DNA from: Lachnospiraceae bacterium
Lineage (GTDB): Bacteria; Bacillota; Clostridia; Lachnospirales; Lachnospiraceae
Reading direction: 5' to 3'
DNA: 6,122 bases
Assembly (NCBI GenBank): GCA_021204285.1
Contig: JAJPZP010000210.1
Coordinates: 2,535-8,656, forward strand
In this document: one piece after another, positions 5,807 to 6,122 of the stretch
How the letters are laid out: each line of letters starts with the position of its first letter
Numbering within the stretch: the stretch's first letter is position 1
The notes under the pieces: model-generated
Told to the model about the DNA's origin: nothing
Databases searched by the model: none
What the model saw: the letters and a program-made list of their open reading frames with translations, nothing else
Made by a program: the position numbers and the translations under genes

Positions 5807-6122
5807 TAGTCTTTTTCGCGGAATCTTTGATACGGATGTGACCAGTGTGATCACAGTGTCGGATTTTCTGCTCTGCGTGGGCTGCGCACTGGCGATCGGC
5901 GTGCTGATCGCGCTGAGCTTTATGTACCAAAGTAAATACAGCAAAGGGTTTGTGACGACGCTGGCGCTGCTGCCTGCGATTGTCTGCGTCGTGATCATGA
6001 TGGTCAATGGCAATGTGGGAACCGGCGTGGCGGTGGCCGGCGCCTTTAGTCTCGTGCGCTTTCGCTCGGCGCCGGGGAAGGCGAAGGAGATCGGAGCGAT
6101 CTTACTCGCGATGGGCGCGGGG
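5799..6122 (+). CDS. DUF4956 family membrane protein, 3' partial
   Basis: ATG at 5799 follows AAGGAG (5785-5790) by eight bases and lies inside the last codons of the VTC gene. The 108 visible residues run off the right edge. Hydrophobic segments are seen at about 22-43 (FLLCVGCALAIGVLIALSFMY) and 51-69, with a third beginning near 98. The family signature follows the second segment: NGNVGTGVAVAGAFSLVRFRS (70-90), then PGKAKEIGAILLAMGAG. DUF4956 proteins are integral membrane proteins of unknown function that I recall frequently next to VTC-domain genes in Firmicutes. Tight coupling to the VTC gene suggests the two proteins act together, perhaps with this one anchoring the enzyme or providing a channel; that is inference. 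The C-terminal part and any further operon members are outside the window. Confidence 0.88.
   Translation, partial: MLDSLFRGIFDTDVTSVITVSDFLLCVGCALAIGVLIALSFMYQSKYSKGFVTTLALLPAIVCVVIMMVNGNVGTGVAVAGAFSLVRFRSAPGKAKEIGAILLAMGAG

Noticed and set aside
1..6122. Mobile element, CRISPR, toxin-antitoxin or defence system
   Set aside because: No transposase, integrase, repeat-spacer array, terminal repeats or nuclease-type gene is present; every substantial frame is accounted for by the genes listed.

Overview
The window looks like a piece of chromosome from a gut-type Clostridia, probably Lachnospiraceae or a relative. This rests on the protein flavours: a DUF2284 cysteine protein, a clostridial GH13_9 branching enzyme, an EKQKRFITDAGHELKTPL-type histidine kinase, and a VTC-domain plus DUF4956 gene pair. 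Purine-rich Shine-Dalgarno sites stand 5-8 nt before nearly every start, and GC is intermediate. Taxonomy is an inference; no rRNA or marker gene is present.

Layout. (1) Positions 1-557, + strand: 3' part of a DUF2284 putative Fe-S/metal-binding protein whose N-terminus lies outside the window. (2) Positions 552-2312, - strand: a complete glgB (glycogen branching enzyme), meeting the first gene tail-to-tail with a 6-bp overlap. (3) Positions 2313-2449: a 137-bp divergent control region with a good extended -10 promoter towards the right, a palindrome inside it, a weaker candidate glgB promoter, and nested inverted repeats in the tetR leader. (4) Positions 2450-2959, + strand: a TetR/AcrR-type regulator. 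(5) Positions 3047-4992, + strand: an OmpR-type response regulator and a membrane histidine kinase overlapping by ATGA, preceded by an exact tandem 10-bp repeat. (6) Positions 4993-5083: a short intergenic stretch with 11-bp-phased repeats and a TATACT -10 element. (7) Positions 5084-6122, + strand: a VTC/triphosphate-tunnel-type polyphosphate polymerase-domain protein, overlapping by 8 bp a DUF4956 membrane protein that runs off the right edge.

How the genes may work together. The TetR regulator probably controls itself and possibly glgB through the shared divergent region. The two-component pair probably senses an envelope or extracellular signal, autoregulates through the repeat at 2973-2992, and may switch on the VTC-DUF4956 operon through the phased repeats at 4992-5035. 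The VTC protein has no membrane segment of its own, so the co-translated DUF4956 protein is a natural candidate membrane partner. This is the part most worth following up: a putative two-component-controlled, membrane-linked VTC system. Each family is known, but the cognate signal, the operator code and the real product of bacterial VTC-DUF4956 pairs are not evident from sequence.

There is no tRNA, rRNA, CRISPR array, insertion sequence or phage gene in the window. The only gene-free stretches are 2313-2449, 2960-3046 and 4993-5083, all under 300 bases and all described below.
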